58,770 bases of DNA from Chitinophagales bacterium (GTDB lineage Bacteria; Bacteroidota; Bacteroidia; Chitinophagales; Saprospiraceae). Below are positions 43,521 to 52,529 of the stretch, in pieces. The notes under the pieces were generated by a model. The model was not told the DNA's origin, ran no database searches, and saw only the letters and a program-made list of their open reading frames with translations. The stretch covers positions 1 through 58,770 of the forward strand of contig JAAFIM010000005.1 of NCBI GenBank assembly GCA_013297745.1, in the 5' to 3' direction. The position numbers were made by a program, and so were the translations under genes. Numbering within the stretch: the first letter of the stretch is position 1; each line of letters opens with the position of its first letter.

Positions 43521-44852
43521 ATGAATATATACATTTGTTTTTTTATTTGTTTTTTTCTACTTTTTGCCAACACTTTATTTGCACAAAAAATTGTAGATGA
43601 AAACTTCGCCAAAGCTATTCGCAAAGAGTGTTCAGCCTGTATTGATGCGAATAATCAACTTACGGCTGCGGCTCAAAATTTGACTAAATTAAATATTTCC
43701 AGCGAAAATATAAAAACTTTAGAAGGGTTTAATTTTCCTAATTTATTTTATTTTAATTGTGCTAATAATCAGCTGACAACTTTGCCCGATTTTAATCTAC
43801 CCAATTTAGAAATTTTTAGTTGCGGTAATAATCAACTAACAATTTTACCTAATTTTAATTTTCCTAATTTAGAAGGATTTGATTGTAGTTATAACAAATT
43901 AACAACTTTACCAAATTTTAATTTCCCTAATTTAGAATCATTTAGTTGTTATAATAATCAATTGACGACTTTGCCCAATTTTAATTTTCTAAAATTAGAA
44001 GACTTTAATTGTTATAATAATCAATTGACGACTTTGCCCAATTTTAATTTCCCTAATTTAGAATCATTTAGTTGTTATAACAATCAATTGACGACTTTGC
44101 CCAATTTTAATTTCCCTAATTTAGAATCATTTAGTTGTTATAACAATCAATTGACGACTTTGCCCAATTTTAATTTTCCTTATTTGGACTATTTTAATTG
44201 TAGTAATAACAAACTAACGACTTTACCAAATTTTAATTTTCCTTATTTAGAAAGTTTTAGTTGTAGTGATAATCAACTAATGACTTTACCAAATTTTAAT
44301 TTCCCTTATTTGGAAAGCTTTAATTGCTATAAAAATCAATTAACGACTTTACCAAATTTTAAATTTCCTTACTTGAAAAAATTTAATTGTAGCAATAATC
44401 AGTTGACGACTTTACCCAATTTTAATTTTCCTAATGTAAGCGGTTTTGATTGTAGTAATAACAAACTAACGATTTTGCCCAATTATAGTTTTTTAAATAT
44501 AAGAGAGTTTAATTGTTCTTATAATCAAATAGCTAATTTACCTAATTTTAATTTACCTAATATAGAAAGTTTTTATTGTTCTTACAATAAGTTAGTAACT
44601 TTACCCAATTTTAATTTTCCCAACATACAACTTTTTTATTGTGATAATAATCAACTAACGGCTTTTCCCAATTTGGATTTTCCAAACTTAATAACTTTAA
44701 ATTGTATGAGCAATCCGCTAAAAAAATTGTTTAAACTGCCAGCCAATTTGCGAAAATTATACGTTTATGGTACAGAAATTAGTTGTTTGCCTAATGAAGT
44801 TAAATATATAATAATAACTGAAACATTTGAATTGCCCATTTGCGATAAATAA
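43521..44852 (+). CDS. Secreted leucine-rich-repeat protein 2
   Basis: The 443-residue paralog of the previous protein has a signal peptide (residues 1-21, ending LFAQ), cap IVDENFAKAIRKECSACID and 16 repeats of 21 residues. The repeat core is FSCYNNQLTTLPNFNFPNLE. The repeats are very uniform, and some are identical at DNA level in 63-bp steps (around 43920-44190), a sign of recent tandem expansion. The C-terminal cap is LRKLYVYGTEISCLPNEV with final LPICDK. No anchor is seen. Confidence 0.87.
   Translation: MNIYICFFICFFLLFANTLFAQKIVDENFAKAIRKECSACIDANNQLTAAAQNLTKLNISSENIKTLEGFNFPNLFYFNCANNQLTTLPDFNLPNLEIFSCGNNQLTILPNFNFPNLEGFDCSYNKLTTLPNFNFPNLESFSCYNNQLTTLPNFNFLKLEDFNCYNNQLTTLPNFNFPNLESFSCYNNQLTTLPNFNFPNLESFSCYNNQLTTLPNFNFPYLDYFNCSNNKLTTLPNFNFPYLESFSCSDNQLMTLPNFNFPYLESFNCYKNQLTTLPNFKFPYLKKFNCSNNQLTTLPNFNFPNVSGFDCSNNKLTILPNYSFLNIREFNCSYNQIANLPNFNLPNIESFYCSYNKLVTLPNFNFPNIQLFYCDNNQLTAFPNLDFPNLITLNCMSNPLKKLFKLPANLRKLYVYGTEISCLPNEVKYIIITETFELPICDK
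44042..44167 (+). repeat. 63-bp in-gene repeat (two identical units inside a longer array)
   Basis: Within the second LRR gene, the 63 bp at 44042-44104 recur unchanged at 44105-44167 (for example ttagaatcatttagttgtta at both). Neighbouring units at about 43920-43982 and 43980-44041 differ at few positions. Each unit codes for one 21-residue LRR. Confidence 0.85.
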
Positions 44853-44863
44853 AATATCTGTCT

Positions 44864-45685
44864 ATGCCGAATAAAATGCTGTGTTTTTTACTTTTGCTGT
44901 GCTGTATTCAATTTATAAAAGCGCAGCAAATTATAGATACAAGTTTTGCCGCAGTGATACGCTCGCAATGTCCAGCTTGTATTGATGAAAATAATCAACT
45001 TACTGCCGCCGCTGACACTTTGCAGCGTTTGTTGGTCAAAGAATGGAAGGTAAAAAGTTTGGAAGGGATTAATTTTCCCAATTTAGCGTTTTTTGAATGT
45101 AGTTTTACGAATGTGGAAGAGTTGCCGCCGTTAAATTTTCCCAATCTAAAACATTTTGAATGTAGGCATAACTATGATTTATTCCGTTTTGATAGTTTTT
45201 ATTTTCCCCAATTAGAAAAATTTGTTTGTGATGCAGTGTTTAAACTAACCCAATTACCCGCTTTAAATTTTCCCAATTTAAAACATTTTGAGTGTAAATT
45301 TACCGATATTGATACATTTCCAGCTTTAGATTTTCCCAATTTAGAATACTTTGATTGTATCCAAAACGAATTAACGGATTTGCCCGAATTAAATTTTTAT
45401 CGGTTGAGATATTTTGATTGTGCTGATAACGAATTGACTAATTTATCGGATTTTAATTTTCCCAATTTAGAAGATTTTGATTGTGCTGATAATAAATTAA
45501 CGCGTTTGCCCGAGTTAAATTTTCCAAAATTAAATTTTCTATCTTGTGGGGGGAATCCGATAGATAGTTTGCCTGTATTGCCAGATAGTTTGGTTTATTT
45601 AAGGGTTAGAAATACTCAAATTAAATGTTTGCCGAATAGAATCCCTCCAAAAACAGATATACAATTGCCAATTTGTAACCCATAA
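44864..45685 (+). CDS. Secreted leucine-rich-repeat protein 3
   Basis: The 273-residue third paralog has a signal peptide (residues 1-20, ending FIKAQ), cap IDTSFAAVIRSQCPACIDENNQ and about eight diverged repeats (FDCADNKLTRLPELNFP). The C-terminal cap LVYLRVRNTQIKCLPNRI ends LPICNP, closely like protein 2. The shorter array suggests it is older or has contracted. It ends at the terminator shared with the convergent LRR gene. Confidence 0.85.
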   Translation: MPNKMLCFLLLLCCIQFIKAQQIIDTSFAAVIRSQCPACIDENNQLTAAADTLQRLLVKEWKVKSLEGINFPNLAFFECSFTNVEELPPLNFPNLKHFECRHNYDLFRFDSFYFPQLEKFVCDAVFKLTQLPALNFPNLKHFECKFTDIDTFPALDFPNLEYFDCIQNELTDLPELNFYRLRYFDCADNELTNLSDFNFPNLEDFDCADNKLTRLPELNFPKLNFLSCGGNPIDSLPVLPDSLVYLRVRNTQIKCLPNRIPPKTDIQLPICNP

Positions 45686-45720
45686 AAAAAAGAGTTATCT
45701 ACTGCGATAACTCTTTTTTT
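45684..45720. terminator. Bidirectional terminator between LRR genes
   Basis: aaaaaaaagagttatc pairs with gataactcttttttt around loop tactgc. It is shared by two convergent genes and overlaps the end of each. Confidence 0.9.
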
Positions 45721-46435
45721 ATTCCCAAAGTCCCAACTCTCGCCGCACGCTTTTGAGTATATGCAGCGGCAAGCCCATTTTTTCCCACAATTTGAGCGGC
45801 ACAAGTTCTTTTTTTATCGGATTATCGCGCAAACTAAGCTGTTTTAAATTTTTTAAACTGCCTATACTTTCGGGCAAAGTTTCCAACTGGTTGTTGTGTA
45901 AGTACAAAAATTCTAAATTTTCCAACTCGCCTATATTTTCGGGCAAATTTTGGAGTTGGTTATGATTTAGGGATAAAATTCTTAACTTTGAAAGCTGGCA
46001 AATTTCTACAGGCAAGGTCTTTAGCTGGTTATGGTCGGTATAAAATCGCTCTAAACGCTGCAATTTTCCCAATTCTGGTACTAATTCTTTCAATTCGCTG
46101 TGATGCCAAGTAAATAATCGTATATTTTGCAAATAAGCAATTTCTTTGTTTAGTTTTAACCCCAAGGGATTGTAGCGATTTTTGCCAGAAATGATAAAAT
46201 TTTCTAAGCTAAATAATTTTTTATAGGCTTCTTGCCAATAATTTTCTGCAGTTTCTGAGCTACTTAACAGATATTCTTGCATAAATACATTAGCGCGCAA
46301 AAAATTTTCCAACGGGCGCAAAAATTGTTGTACCGTTTCGCCCTGTGAGCTAATTAGCTGAAAACTTAATTCAATATTTTCTGTTAAGCCCGTTTTTAGC
46401 AGCTCAAAAATAGCGGTTTTATCGGACAAATCCAT
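45719..46435 (-). CDS. Leucine-rich-repeat protein, cytoplasmic
   Basis: The 238-residue protein has no signal peptide. Residues 1-95 are a helical N-terminal domain I do not recognise. Residues ~95-215 carry four or five canonical 23-residue LRRs (LPENIGELENLEFLYLHNNQLETLPESIGSLKNLKQLSLRDNP). The C-terminal stretch PLHILKSVRRELGLW is probably the cap. It is 7 bp after the AhpD-like gene on the same strand. It is unlike the secreted Phe/Cys-type LRRs next door. Confidence 0.8.
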   Translation of the reverse strand: MDLSDKTAIFELLKTGLTENIELSFQLISSQGETVQQFLRPLENFLRANVFMQEYLLSSSETAENYWQEAYKKLFSLENFIISGKNRYNPLGLKLNKEIAYLQNIRLFTWHHSELKELVPELGKLQRLERFYTDHNQLKTLPVEICQLSKLRILSLNHNQLQNLPENIGELENLEFLYLHNNQLETLPESIGSLKNLKQLSLRDNPIKKELVPLKLWEKMGLPLHILKSVRRELGLWE

Positions 46436-46442
46436 ACTTTTT

Positions 46443-46781
46443 TTACATTTGTTTCTTTTTGAGATGCGCCATCATTTGGGTGCTATACACAAGCGAAGAA
46501 CCCGCTTTAATCGCTGCGGCTACGTGTACGGCTTCCATCATTTGCTCTTCGTCCGAACCCTGTTTTAGACATTCGTTGGAATAAGCATCAATGCAGTAAG
46601 GACATTGTACCGTATGCGCCACAGCCAAGGCAATCAACGCTTTTTCGCGCTCGGTCAATGCGCCCTCTTTGAACACTTCGCCGTAATAATCAAAAAATTT
46701 CTTGCCCATTTCAGGCTGCAAATCGTTGATTTTGCCAAAATTGCCAAGGTCGCTGGCTTCAAAATAATGCTCGTGTGCCAT
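46443..46781 (-). CDS. AhpD/carboxymuconolactone-decarboxylase-like protein
   Basis: The 112-residue protein has the CMD/AhpD fold pattern, with redox motif QCPYCIDAYSNEC. The usual His after CxxC (CxxCxxxH) is replaced by Tyr or Ser. The pattern of the N-terminus and of EKALIALAVAHTVQCPYCIDAY resembles the proteins annotated as arsenosugar-biosynthesis-associated peroxidase-like, which sit beside arsS. No arsS or other arsenic gene is seen in this window. Probable thiol-dependent peroxidase or redox role. The two Cys are present. Confidence 0.8.
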   Translation of the reverse strand: MAHEHYFEASDLGNFGKINDLQPEMGKKFFDYYGEVFKEGALTEREKALIALAVAHTVQCPYCIDAYSNECLKQGSDEEQMMEAVHVAAAIKAGSSLVYSTQMMAHLKKKQM

Positions 46782-46842
46782 TTTTTGGTATAAATTTTAT
46801 AAATTAAGGAATGATTTTAGACAAAAAAGGGTATTTTTAGCA

Positions 46843-47053
46843 AAAATTACGATTTTTGCTTCAGAAATTACAATTTTTGTTGCAAAAGTTGCGATTTTCG
46901 TTCTAAAATTACAATTTTTGCTGCAGAAATTACGATTTTTGTTCTAAAAAATAAAATTTTGCTGCAGATATTACAATATTTGCTGCAGAAATTACGATTT
47001 TTGCTGCAGAAATTACAATTTTCGTTGCAAAAGTTGCGATTTTTGTTCTAAAA
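46843..47053. repeat. 21-bp tandem repeat, about ten diverged copies
   Basis: Units of the type aaattacgatttttgctgcag, with variants aaattacaatttttgttgcaa and aagttgcgattttcgttctaa, recur at 21-bp spacing. It lies in the 382-bp gap between the starts/ends of the CMD-like gene and sbcD (downstream of sbcD, upstream of the CMD-like ATG). The period matches the 21-bp array at 22331, though the sequence differs. Confidence 0.85.
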
Positions 47054-47108
47054 TGAAAATAATCGCACAAATATACCCTTTTTTTTTAAAATGGGTTAGA
47101 AAAGAGCC

Positions 47109-47138
47109 AAAAAAAGCCCTTTTTTTGAAAAAAGAGCT
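47109..47138 (-). terminator. Terminator after sbcD
   Basis: On the minus strand, agctctttttt pairs with aaaaaagggct (one wobble), followed by a T run. It lies 26 bp beyond the sbcD stop. Confidence 0.6.
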
Positions 47139-47163
47139 GTAGAAAAGGGTTAAAATTTGCTGT

Positions 47164-48411
47164 TTATTTATCATCGCGTTGTTTTTCTCGCTGCCAAACC
47201 AATAAATCGTCGAAAAGTTCTAGCATTTTTTTCGTATGCTCGTCGTCGTATTGGAGAGATTGCAATTTGCGCAAAAAAACATCTTTGGGTTGCAGCGTTT
47301 GCAGGTCAATTTGTTCGGCTGCTTCTTGTTTGGCTTCCCAATTGGGGTCTAATTGTTTGCGCAGGCGGGGTTCGCCTATCAGTTCTAAATCTAATTTTTG
47401 AATAACCGCCACAATTTTATCCCGCAACGCCGTATCAAAACCTTTTGGGCTTAAAATTTCCAATCGCAACCAAGTTTTAAACTCGGAATTGGTGGGTTTA
47501 TAATTATCTATTTTTTTCAAAATCTCCTCTTCTGTACCCGTCCAAAATAATAAATCCCTTTTGTGCGGATTGTGCAAACTTTGTACAGATTTCAGCGTTT
47601 TATCCTCAAACTCCAACAGATAAACCTGCTGTGGGTGGCGGCTTTCGCCAAAATCTAAAGCGATTAACGAACCTGAATAGCGAATATGTTCATTTTCGCC
47701 CACTTTGTGCGGATAATGCAAATGCCCCAACGCCACATAATCAAAAATGGGCGCAAAACATTCAGTTCCAACAATATCCAACGTTCCCAAATGGATAGAA
47801 TTATACCTTTGGCGGTTATTTTTATCCGCTTGTGCTACAGCTAAATGTCCTGTGGTGATAATCGGCACGTTTTTTGTTGCAAAGGGCGCGCACAATTCAG
47901 CCATTTTTTGATAATACGCTTCAATTCCCGCCCGCATTTGCAAAATTCTGTCCTCGCTGCTTTCGGCAGGGCGACTTTGGCGCAAAAAACTATCAGTTAG
48001 GAAAGGAACGGCGGCTACAATAGCTTGTAATTCATTATTTTGCGGGTTATAAATTTCTATCAGATGCTCTTGGGGATTTGTGGGGATTTGTGCGATAATT
48101 TTAACGTTGAAAATATCCAAAATAGCTTTAGCAGCTTCCAATTTGGGGGGCGAATCGTGATTGCCAGCGCAGATTATGGCCGTATGGCAGCAGGTTTTGC
48201 TCAATTCTTTGATAAAATTATAATATAAACGCTCTGCATAATTGGGCGGGTTATAAACATCAAACACATCTCCAGCTACGATTAAAATTTCAACCTTTTC
48301 TGCTATAATTGTAGCCAATAGCCAGCGCAAAGCGGCAGCGTGTTCTTCTTCTCTGCTGCGATTTTCTAACTTTGCGCCCAAATGCCAATCTGCTGTGTGT
48401 AAAACTTTCAT
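47164..48411 (-). CDS. sbcD: Exonuclease subunit SbcD (Mre11-like)
   Basis: SbcD is the nuclease subunit that, with the SbcC ATPase, trims hairpins and DNA ends. Phosphoesterase motifs are LHTADWHLGAKL, VAGDVFDVYNPP, ICAGNHDSP, TTGHL and ALGHLHYPH. The 415-residue protein is full length. No sbcC gene is adjacent on either side, though the two are usually neighbours. A protein that removes hairpins is interesting beside so many palindromic elements, but this is only context. Confidence 0.95.
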   Translation of the reverse strand: MKVLHTADWHLGAKLENRSREEEHAAALRWLLATIIAEKVEILIVAGDVFDVYNPPNYAERLYYNFIKELSKTCCHTAIICAGNHDSPPKLEAAKAILDIFNVKIIAQIPTNPQEHLIEIYNPQNNELQAIVAAVPFLTDSFLRQSRPAESSEDRILQMRAGIEAYYQKMAELCAPFATKNVPIITTGHLAVAQADKNNRQRYNSIHLGTLDIVGTECFAPIFDYVALGHLHYPHKVGENEHIRYSGSLIALDFGESRHPQQVYLLEFEDKTLKSVQSLHNPHKRDLLFWTGTEEEILKKIDNYKPTNSEFKTWLRLEILSPKGFDTALRDKIVAVIQKLDLELIGEPRLRKQLDPNWEAKQEAAEQIDLQTLQPKDVFLRKLQSLQYDDEHTKKMLELFDDLLVWQREKQRDDK

Positions 48412-48437
48412 TAGTGGTTATTAGTGGTTGGTTATTA

Positions 48438-48731
48438 TACTGATTTGAAAAAGTCAGTGTGCAATAATAGCGTAAATTATTAAAGAGATTAGTTACAAAA
48501 ACTTGTGTTTTGAAATTTTTTTTAACGGCTTACGCCTAAAAAATTTTTTTTCTTCGTACTTTTTGCAGGCGCAAAAAGTACCAAAAACGCCCTGTTTCTA
48601 TAAACTTGTTCGCTCCGCTCGCTAAAGCTTCGCTTCGTCTCACTTCAGACAGTATAGAAACTCAACGGATTGGTGTAGTTACGCGCTTCGCGCGACACAT
48701 TTCAATACACACGTATTTTTTTAATTCTGTA
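48438..48731. mobile_element. Second, degenerate copy of the inverted-repeat element
   Basis: The left end, starting tactgatttgaaaaagtcag (48438), and the right end, whose reverse complement starts tacagaattaaaaaa (ending 48731), are related inverted repeats with about 20/29 matches. Both flanks show TTA (48435-48437 and 48732-48734), as at 10606-10867. It sits in a short run of ttagtggtta words upstream of sbcD. The interior holds palindromes (for example gtactttttgcaggcgcaaaaagtac) and no ORF. Confidence 0.65.
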
Positions 48732-48783
48732 TTAGTGGTTTATATTACAAAAAAATCTTGCTACAAAAAAATAAAAAATAAAA

Positions 48784-49959
48784 ATGAAAGACAGATTAAC
48801 AAACATCGTTTCAAATAAAAAGATAATTTTAGTTATTTATATCCTATTTGCGTTGGCTGCAAGTATTCAATCTTTAATCGGGACAAAGACTTACCACGAG
48901 GGGGGGATAGTTTATAATAGATATAATAATTACACTATTTTTGAAAAATCTTTTGACCATCTCAAAAACTATCAAGACTTATATATTTTATACCCAGAAG
49001 AACATTGGGATTTGTACAAATATACGCCCTCTTTTTCAGTTTTTTTTGCTGCTTTCAACGCCTTGCCCGATTGGTTGGGGTTGAGTTTGTGGAATCTTTT
49101 AAACGCGCTGGTTTTATTATCCGCTATTTACTATCTGCCAAGGCTAAGTATTTTTCAAAAAGGTTGTGCGTCTATAATCGTGCTGATTGAATTGATGACT
49201 TCTATGCAAAATCAGCAATCCAATGCGCTAATTGCGGGTTTAATCGTCTTTTCATTCGGGTTGCTGGAGCGGAATAAATCGTTTTGGGCTACGTTATGTA
49301 TAGTATTTTCTATTTTTATAAAACTGTTTGGGATTGTGGGATTTGCTATTTTTCTATTCTATCCCCAAAAGTGGAAATCTGCGCTTTATGCTATATTTTG
49401 GACTGCTGTTTTGGCTGTTTTCCCCCTGTTAGTTATTGATGTTGAACAATATACGAAACTATTTTACAGCTATATCAATTTGTTAAAAAATGACCACGAA
49501 ATATCTTATGGGTATTCGGTAATGGGTTGGTTGGACTCGTGGTTTTCGTTGGCAATAAATAAAAATGTAATCATTTTAATCGGTGTTTTTATCTTTTTAG
49601 TTCCGTTGTGTAAATTTAGATTTTATACCGATTTTATGTTTAAATACCTTGTGCTGACTTCTGTTTTATTGTGGATTGTCATTTTTAACCACAAAGCAGA
49701 ATCGCCCACTTTCATTTTAGCAATGACAGGGGTTGCTTTATGGTTTATACAAAGTGAAAAAAATAATTTAAACATTACACTTTTTGCTTTAGCTTTTGTT
49801 TTTACAACTTTATCCCCTACGGATATTTTCCCAAGATTTATAAGAGAAGAATTTGTAAAACCCTACGTGTTGAAAGCTGTTCCTTGTATTTTGATATGGG
49901 TGAAAATTATCTACGATATGATAACGCTAAGGAAAGAAGTTGCGCCTACACCTCAATAA
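48784..49959 (+). CDS. Polytopic membrane glycosyltransferase (GT87/DUF2029-like)
   Basis: The 391-residue protein has about ten hydrophobic segments. An extracytoplasmic loop after the first segment has the pattern YPEEHWDLYKYTPSFSVFFAAFNALPDW, typical of GT87 (DUF2029) polyprenol-phosphate-sugar-dependent mannosyl- or arabinosyltransferase-like proteins. SWFSLAIN and VIFNHKAESPTFILAM are further family-like stretches. Donor and acceptor are unknown. It is isolated from other glycan genes. Confidence 0.8.
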   Translation: MKDRLTNIVSNKKIILVIYILFALAASIQSLIGTKTYHEGGIVYNRYNNYTIFEKSFDHLKNYQDLYILYPEEHWDLYKYTPSFSVFFAAFNALPDWLGLSLWNLLNALVLLSAIYYLPRLSIFQKGCASIIVLIELMTSMQNQQSNALIAGLIVFSFGLLERNKSFWATLCIVFSIFIKLFGIVGFAIFLFYPQKWKSALYAIFWTAVLAVFPLLVIDVEQYTKLFYSYINLLKNDHEISYGYSVMGWLDSWFSLAINKNVIILIGVFIFLVPLCKFRFYTDFMFKYLVLTSVLLWIVIFNHKAESPTFILAMTGVALWFIQSEKNNLNITLFALAFVFTTLSPTDIFPRFIREEFVKPYVLKAVPCILIWVKIIYDMITLRKEVAPTPQ

Positions 49960-49988
49960 ATAAAGAAATTAAAACAAAATAATAATAA

Positions 49989-51638
49989 ATGGATAATAAA
50001 ATTTTTTCGGTGTTAAATCGCGCTGAAGATAAAAAACGATTAGCTACCGAACATTTTGACGTGTTGGTCATAGGTGGCGGCATTACAGGGGCGGGAATTG
50101 CTTTGGACGCAGCTACTCGCGGGCTGAAAGTGGCGTTGATTGAGAAAAAAGATTTTGCTTGGGGAACAAGTAGCCGTTCTACCAAACTAATCCACGGCGG
50201 ACTTCGTTATTTGAAACAATTGGAGATAAAATTGGTGCGCGAAGTGGGTATAGAACGCGCTATTGTGCACGAAAATGCCCGCCACGTGGTTCGCCCCGAG
50301 CGGATGTTGTTGCCGATAGTAGAGGGCGGTTCGTTGGGCAAAACTTTATCCAGCATAGGCTTGTGGGTTTATGATTATTTGGCCAAAGTGCAGAAAGATG
50401 AGCGGCGCAAAATGTTGGAAAAAAGCGAAGTACAGCATTTAGAACCCTTATTGCGGGCTGATATATTAAAAGCGGGAGGTTTATACTACGAATATAGAAC
50501 CGATGATGCGCGTTTGACCATAGAAAATCTGAAAACGGCGGTGAATTTTGGCGCGTTGGCTTTAAATTATACCCAAGCGGAAAAATTTACCGAAGAAGCG
50601 GGCAAAGTGAACGGGGTAGAGGTTAAAGACTTACTCGATGAGCAAATTTATACCATAAAAGCCGATTTTGTTATCAACGCCGCAGGCCCTTGGGTGGATA
50701 CTTTGCGCGAAAAAGACAGCGAAGGGGTCAAAAAGAAGCGTTTGCACTTGACTAAAGGCGTGCATATTGTCGTGCCGTTTGAAAAATTGCCCTTGCAGCA
50801 GTCGGTTTATTTTGATACTGAAGATAAAAGGATGTGTTTTGCCATCCCTAGGGGGAAAATTACCTACATTGGTACTACAGACACCAATTACAAGGGCGGA
50901 ATAGACAACCCGTTGGCGGAAAAAGCAGATGTTGAATATATTTTAGCGGCTACCAACGCTATGTTTCCCTCTGTTGGGTTGAAAATGGAGGATGTTGTTT
51001 CCACTTGGGCGGGTTTGCGCCCGTTGATACACCAAGATGGACGCTCGCCGTCTGAATTATCGCGCAAAGATGAGATTTTTATCTCACAATCGGGGTTAAT
51101 TTCTATGGCTGGGGGAAAATTGACTGGGTATAGAAAAATGTCGGAGAAAGTTATCAATATCGTTTGCAAACAAAAGCAGGTTAAAACCCAATGTACGACT
51201 GTAGAGCTAAAATTGAGCGGGGGCGGGTTTGAAACTGAAGCCGATTTGGATAAATTTATCAACTTGAGGGCAACTTCTATGCGCGATTTGCAAATTCCGC
51301 CCGCTGCTGTGGTGGATTTGGCGCACAAATACGGCGCAAATATAGATTTGATTATAGAAAAATGTTATGAATGGAAACCCAACTATAGCAATTGGTTGGA
51401 TTTATGGGAAGCTGCCGAGATATGGTACGCTGTAGAGTACGAAGCGGTTGCAAATTTATGCGATTTTGTGGTTCGGCGCACGGGCAGATTATATTTTGAG
51501 CGGGAAACTATAGCCGCTCGCAGCGAATTTTGGGCTGTAGAAATGTCCAAGTTGTTGAGTTGGTCGCTACCAGAAAAAGACGCGGCTTTGCACGAGTTGA
51601 AAGCTGAATATGAGGCGGTTATGAGTTGGAATAATTAA
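49989..51638 (+). CDS. glpD: Glycerol-3-phosphate dehydrogenase (FAD, membrane-associated)
   Basis: GlpD oxidises sn-glycerol 3-phosphate to dihydroxyacetone phosphate and passes electrons to quinone. The FAD motif is VIGGGITGAG (about residues 27-36). Characteristic stretches are FAWGTSSRSTKLIHGGLRYLKQ, YEYRTDDARLTIENL and AAGPWVDTL, with AGLRPLIHQDGRSPSELSRKDEI in the C-terminal part. At 549 residues it is full length. It starts 29 bp after the GT87 gene. No glpF or glpK is nearby. Confidence 0.95.
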   Translation: MDNKIFSVLNRAEDKKRLATEHFDVLVIGGGITGAGIALDAATRGLKVALIEKKDFAWGTSSRSTKLIHGGLRYLKQLEIKLVREVGIERAIVHENARHVVRPERMLLPIVEGGSLGKTLSSIGLWVYDYLAKVQKDERRKMLEKSEVQHLEPLLRADILKAGGLYYEYRTDDARLTIENLKTAVNFGALALNYTQAEKFTEEAGKVNGVEVKDLLDEQIYTIKADFVINAAGPWVDTLREKDSEGVKKKRLHLTKGVHIVVPFEKLPLQQSVYFDTEDKRMCFAIPRGKITYIGTTDTNYKGGIDNPLAEKADVEYILAATNAMFPSVGLKMEDVVSTWAGLRPLIHQDGRSPSELSRKDEIFISQSGLISMAGGKLTGYRKMSEKVINIVCKQKQVKTQCTTVELKLSGGGFETEADLDKFINLRATSMRDLQIPPAAVVDLAHKYGANIDLIIEKCYEWKPNYSNWLDLWEAAEIWYAVEYEAVANLCDFVVRRTGRLYFERETIAARSEFWAVEMSKLLSWSLPEKDAALHELKAEYEAVMSWNN

Positions 51639-51662
51639 ATTGTTGAACGAAAACTTAATACT

Positions 51663-52529
51663 ATGCCCCCAACTTTATTAGACCTGATTATTGATGTTTT
51701 AAAAAATAGTAATGCGCCACTATTGCAAGGCGAAATCGTTGAATTACTAAAAAAACATCCGCATATTAACCAATGTGGGGAGTGGTCTCGAGTAACAGTT
51801 CCCTCATCAGCTGTAGCTAGGTGTTTAACTAACAATATAAACAAAACTAGCAGCGTTATTGGCGCAGAGGGAGAAAAAGCGAGCTTTAGGCGATATTATT
51901 ATCAAGGAACAGGGCAAAGCTCTCAAAAGATTTTTAAAGAAATAGATTTGCACCCTATATTGGTTAAATATGCGCGGGCTAAGTTTGGCGTTTATTGCAA
52001 AACTATACAAGCTACCAAAATTATCCAGAGGAATGATAAAACTCGGGTTTGGGCTAACCCTGACATAGTGGGAATAGAGCCGATTTTATTGAGTTGGAAT
52101 GGTTTTTTCCAGCGCGAACTTGAAAAATTAGGTATGTTTTCTACTAAAGTTTTGGCTTTTTACAGCTTTGAGTTGAAATTGGATTTACAACCTGATAATT
52201 TGACGGAAAGTTATTTTCAAACGGTTTCCAACTCCAATTGGGCAAACTATAGTTACTTAGTTGTGCGAGATTTTACCCAAACAGCTTCATTTTTAGAACA
52301 AATAGAACGGTTAAATGCTGGATATGGGGTGGGATTGATAAAATTGAATGAAAATGAGCCGCTGAAAAGTGAAATTATTATCCCAGCGCGATTTAAAGAA
52401 AATTTGGATATTCATTTTATGAATTTTTTGTCAGATAACAACATAGATTTTAACTCTTTTTTACAAGAGTGTATGTCAATTGTTAGCCACAAAAAAATTG
52501 ACGAAAACAACTTTGATGCTCTAATATGA
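51663..52529 (+). CDS. HARE-HTH plus PD-(D/E)XK protein, HrgA/COG2958-like
   Basis: The 288-residue protein has an N-terminal HARE-type winged helix (residues 1-85: LLDLIIDVLKNSNAPLLQGEIVELLKK). The second domain (from ~90) holds a probable PD-(D/E)XK nuclease core: D134 in WANPDIVG, E170 and K172 in FELKLD. This matches the COG2958/HrgA type, known from Helicobacter restriction loci. Its activity is uncertain in the literature as I know it. It is 24 bp after glpD. The gene overlaps the start of a decayed downstream ORF (52526), suggesting a former two-gene unit. Confidence 0.75.
   Translation: MPPTLLDLIIDVLKNSNAPLLQGEIVELLKKHPHINQCGEWSRVTVPSSAVARCLTNNINKTSSVIGAEGEKASFRRYYYQGTGQSSQKIFKEIDLHPILVKYARAKFGVYCKTIQATKIIQRNDKTRVWANPDIVGIEPILLSWNGFFQRELEKLGMFSTKVLAFYSFELKLDLQPDNLTESYFQTVSNSNWANYSYLVVRDFTQTASFLEQIERLNAGYGVGLIKLNENEPLKSEIIIPARFKENLDIHFMNFLSDNNIDFNSFLQECMSIVSHKKIDENNFDALI

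Noticed and set aside
46843-47053. 21-bp repeat array considered as a CRISPR
   Set aside because: Units are contiguous with no spacers of unique sequence and no cas genes are present.
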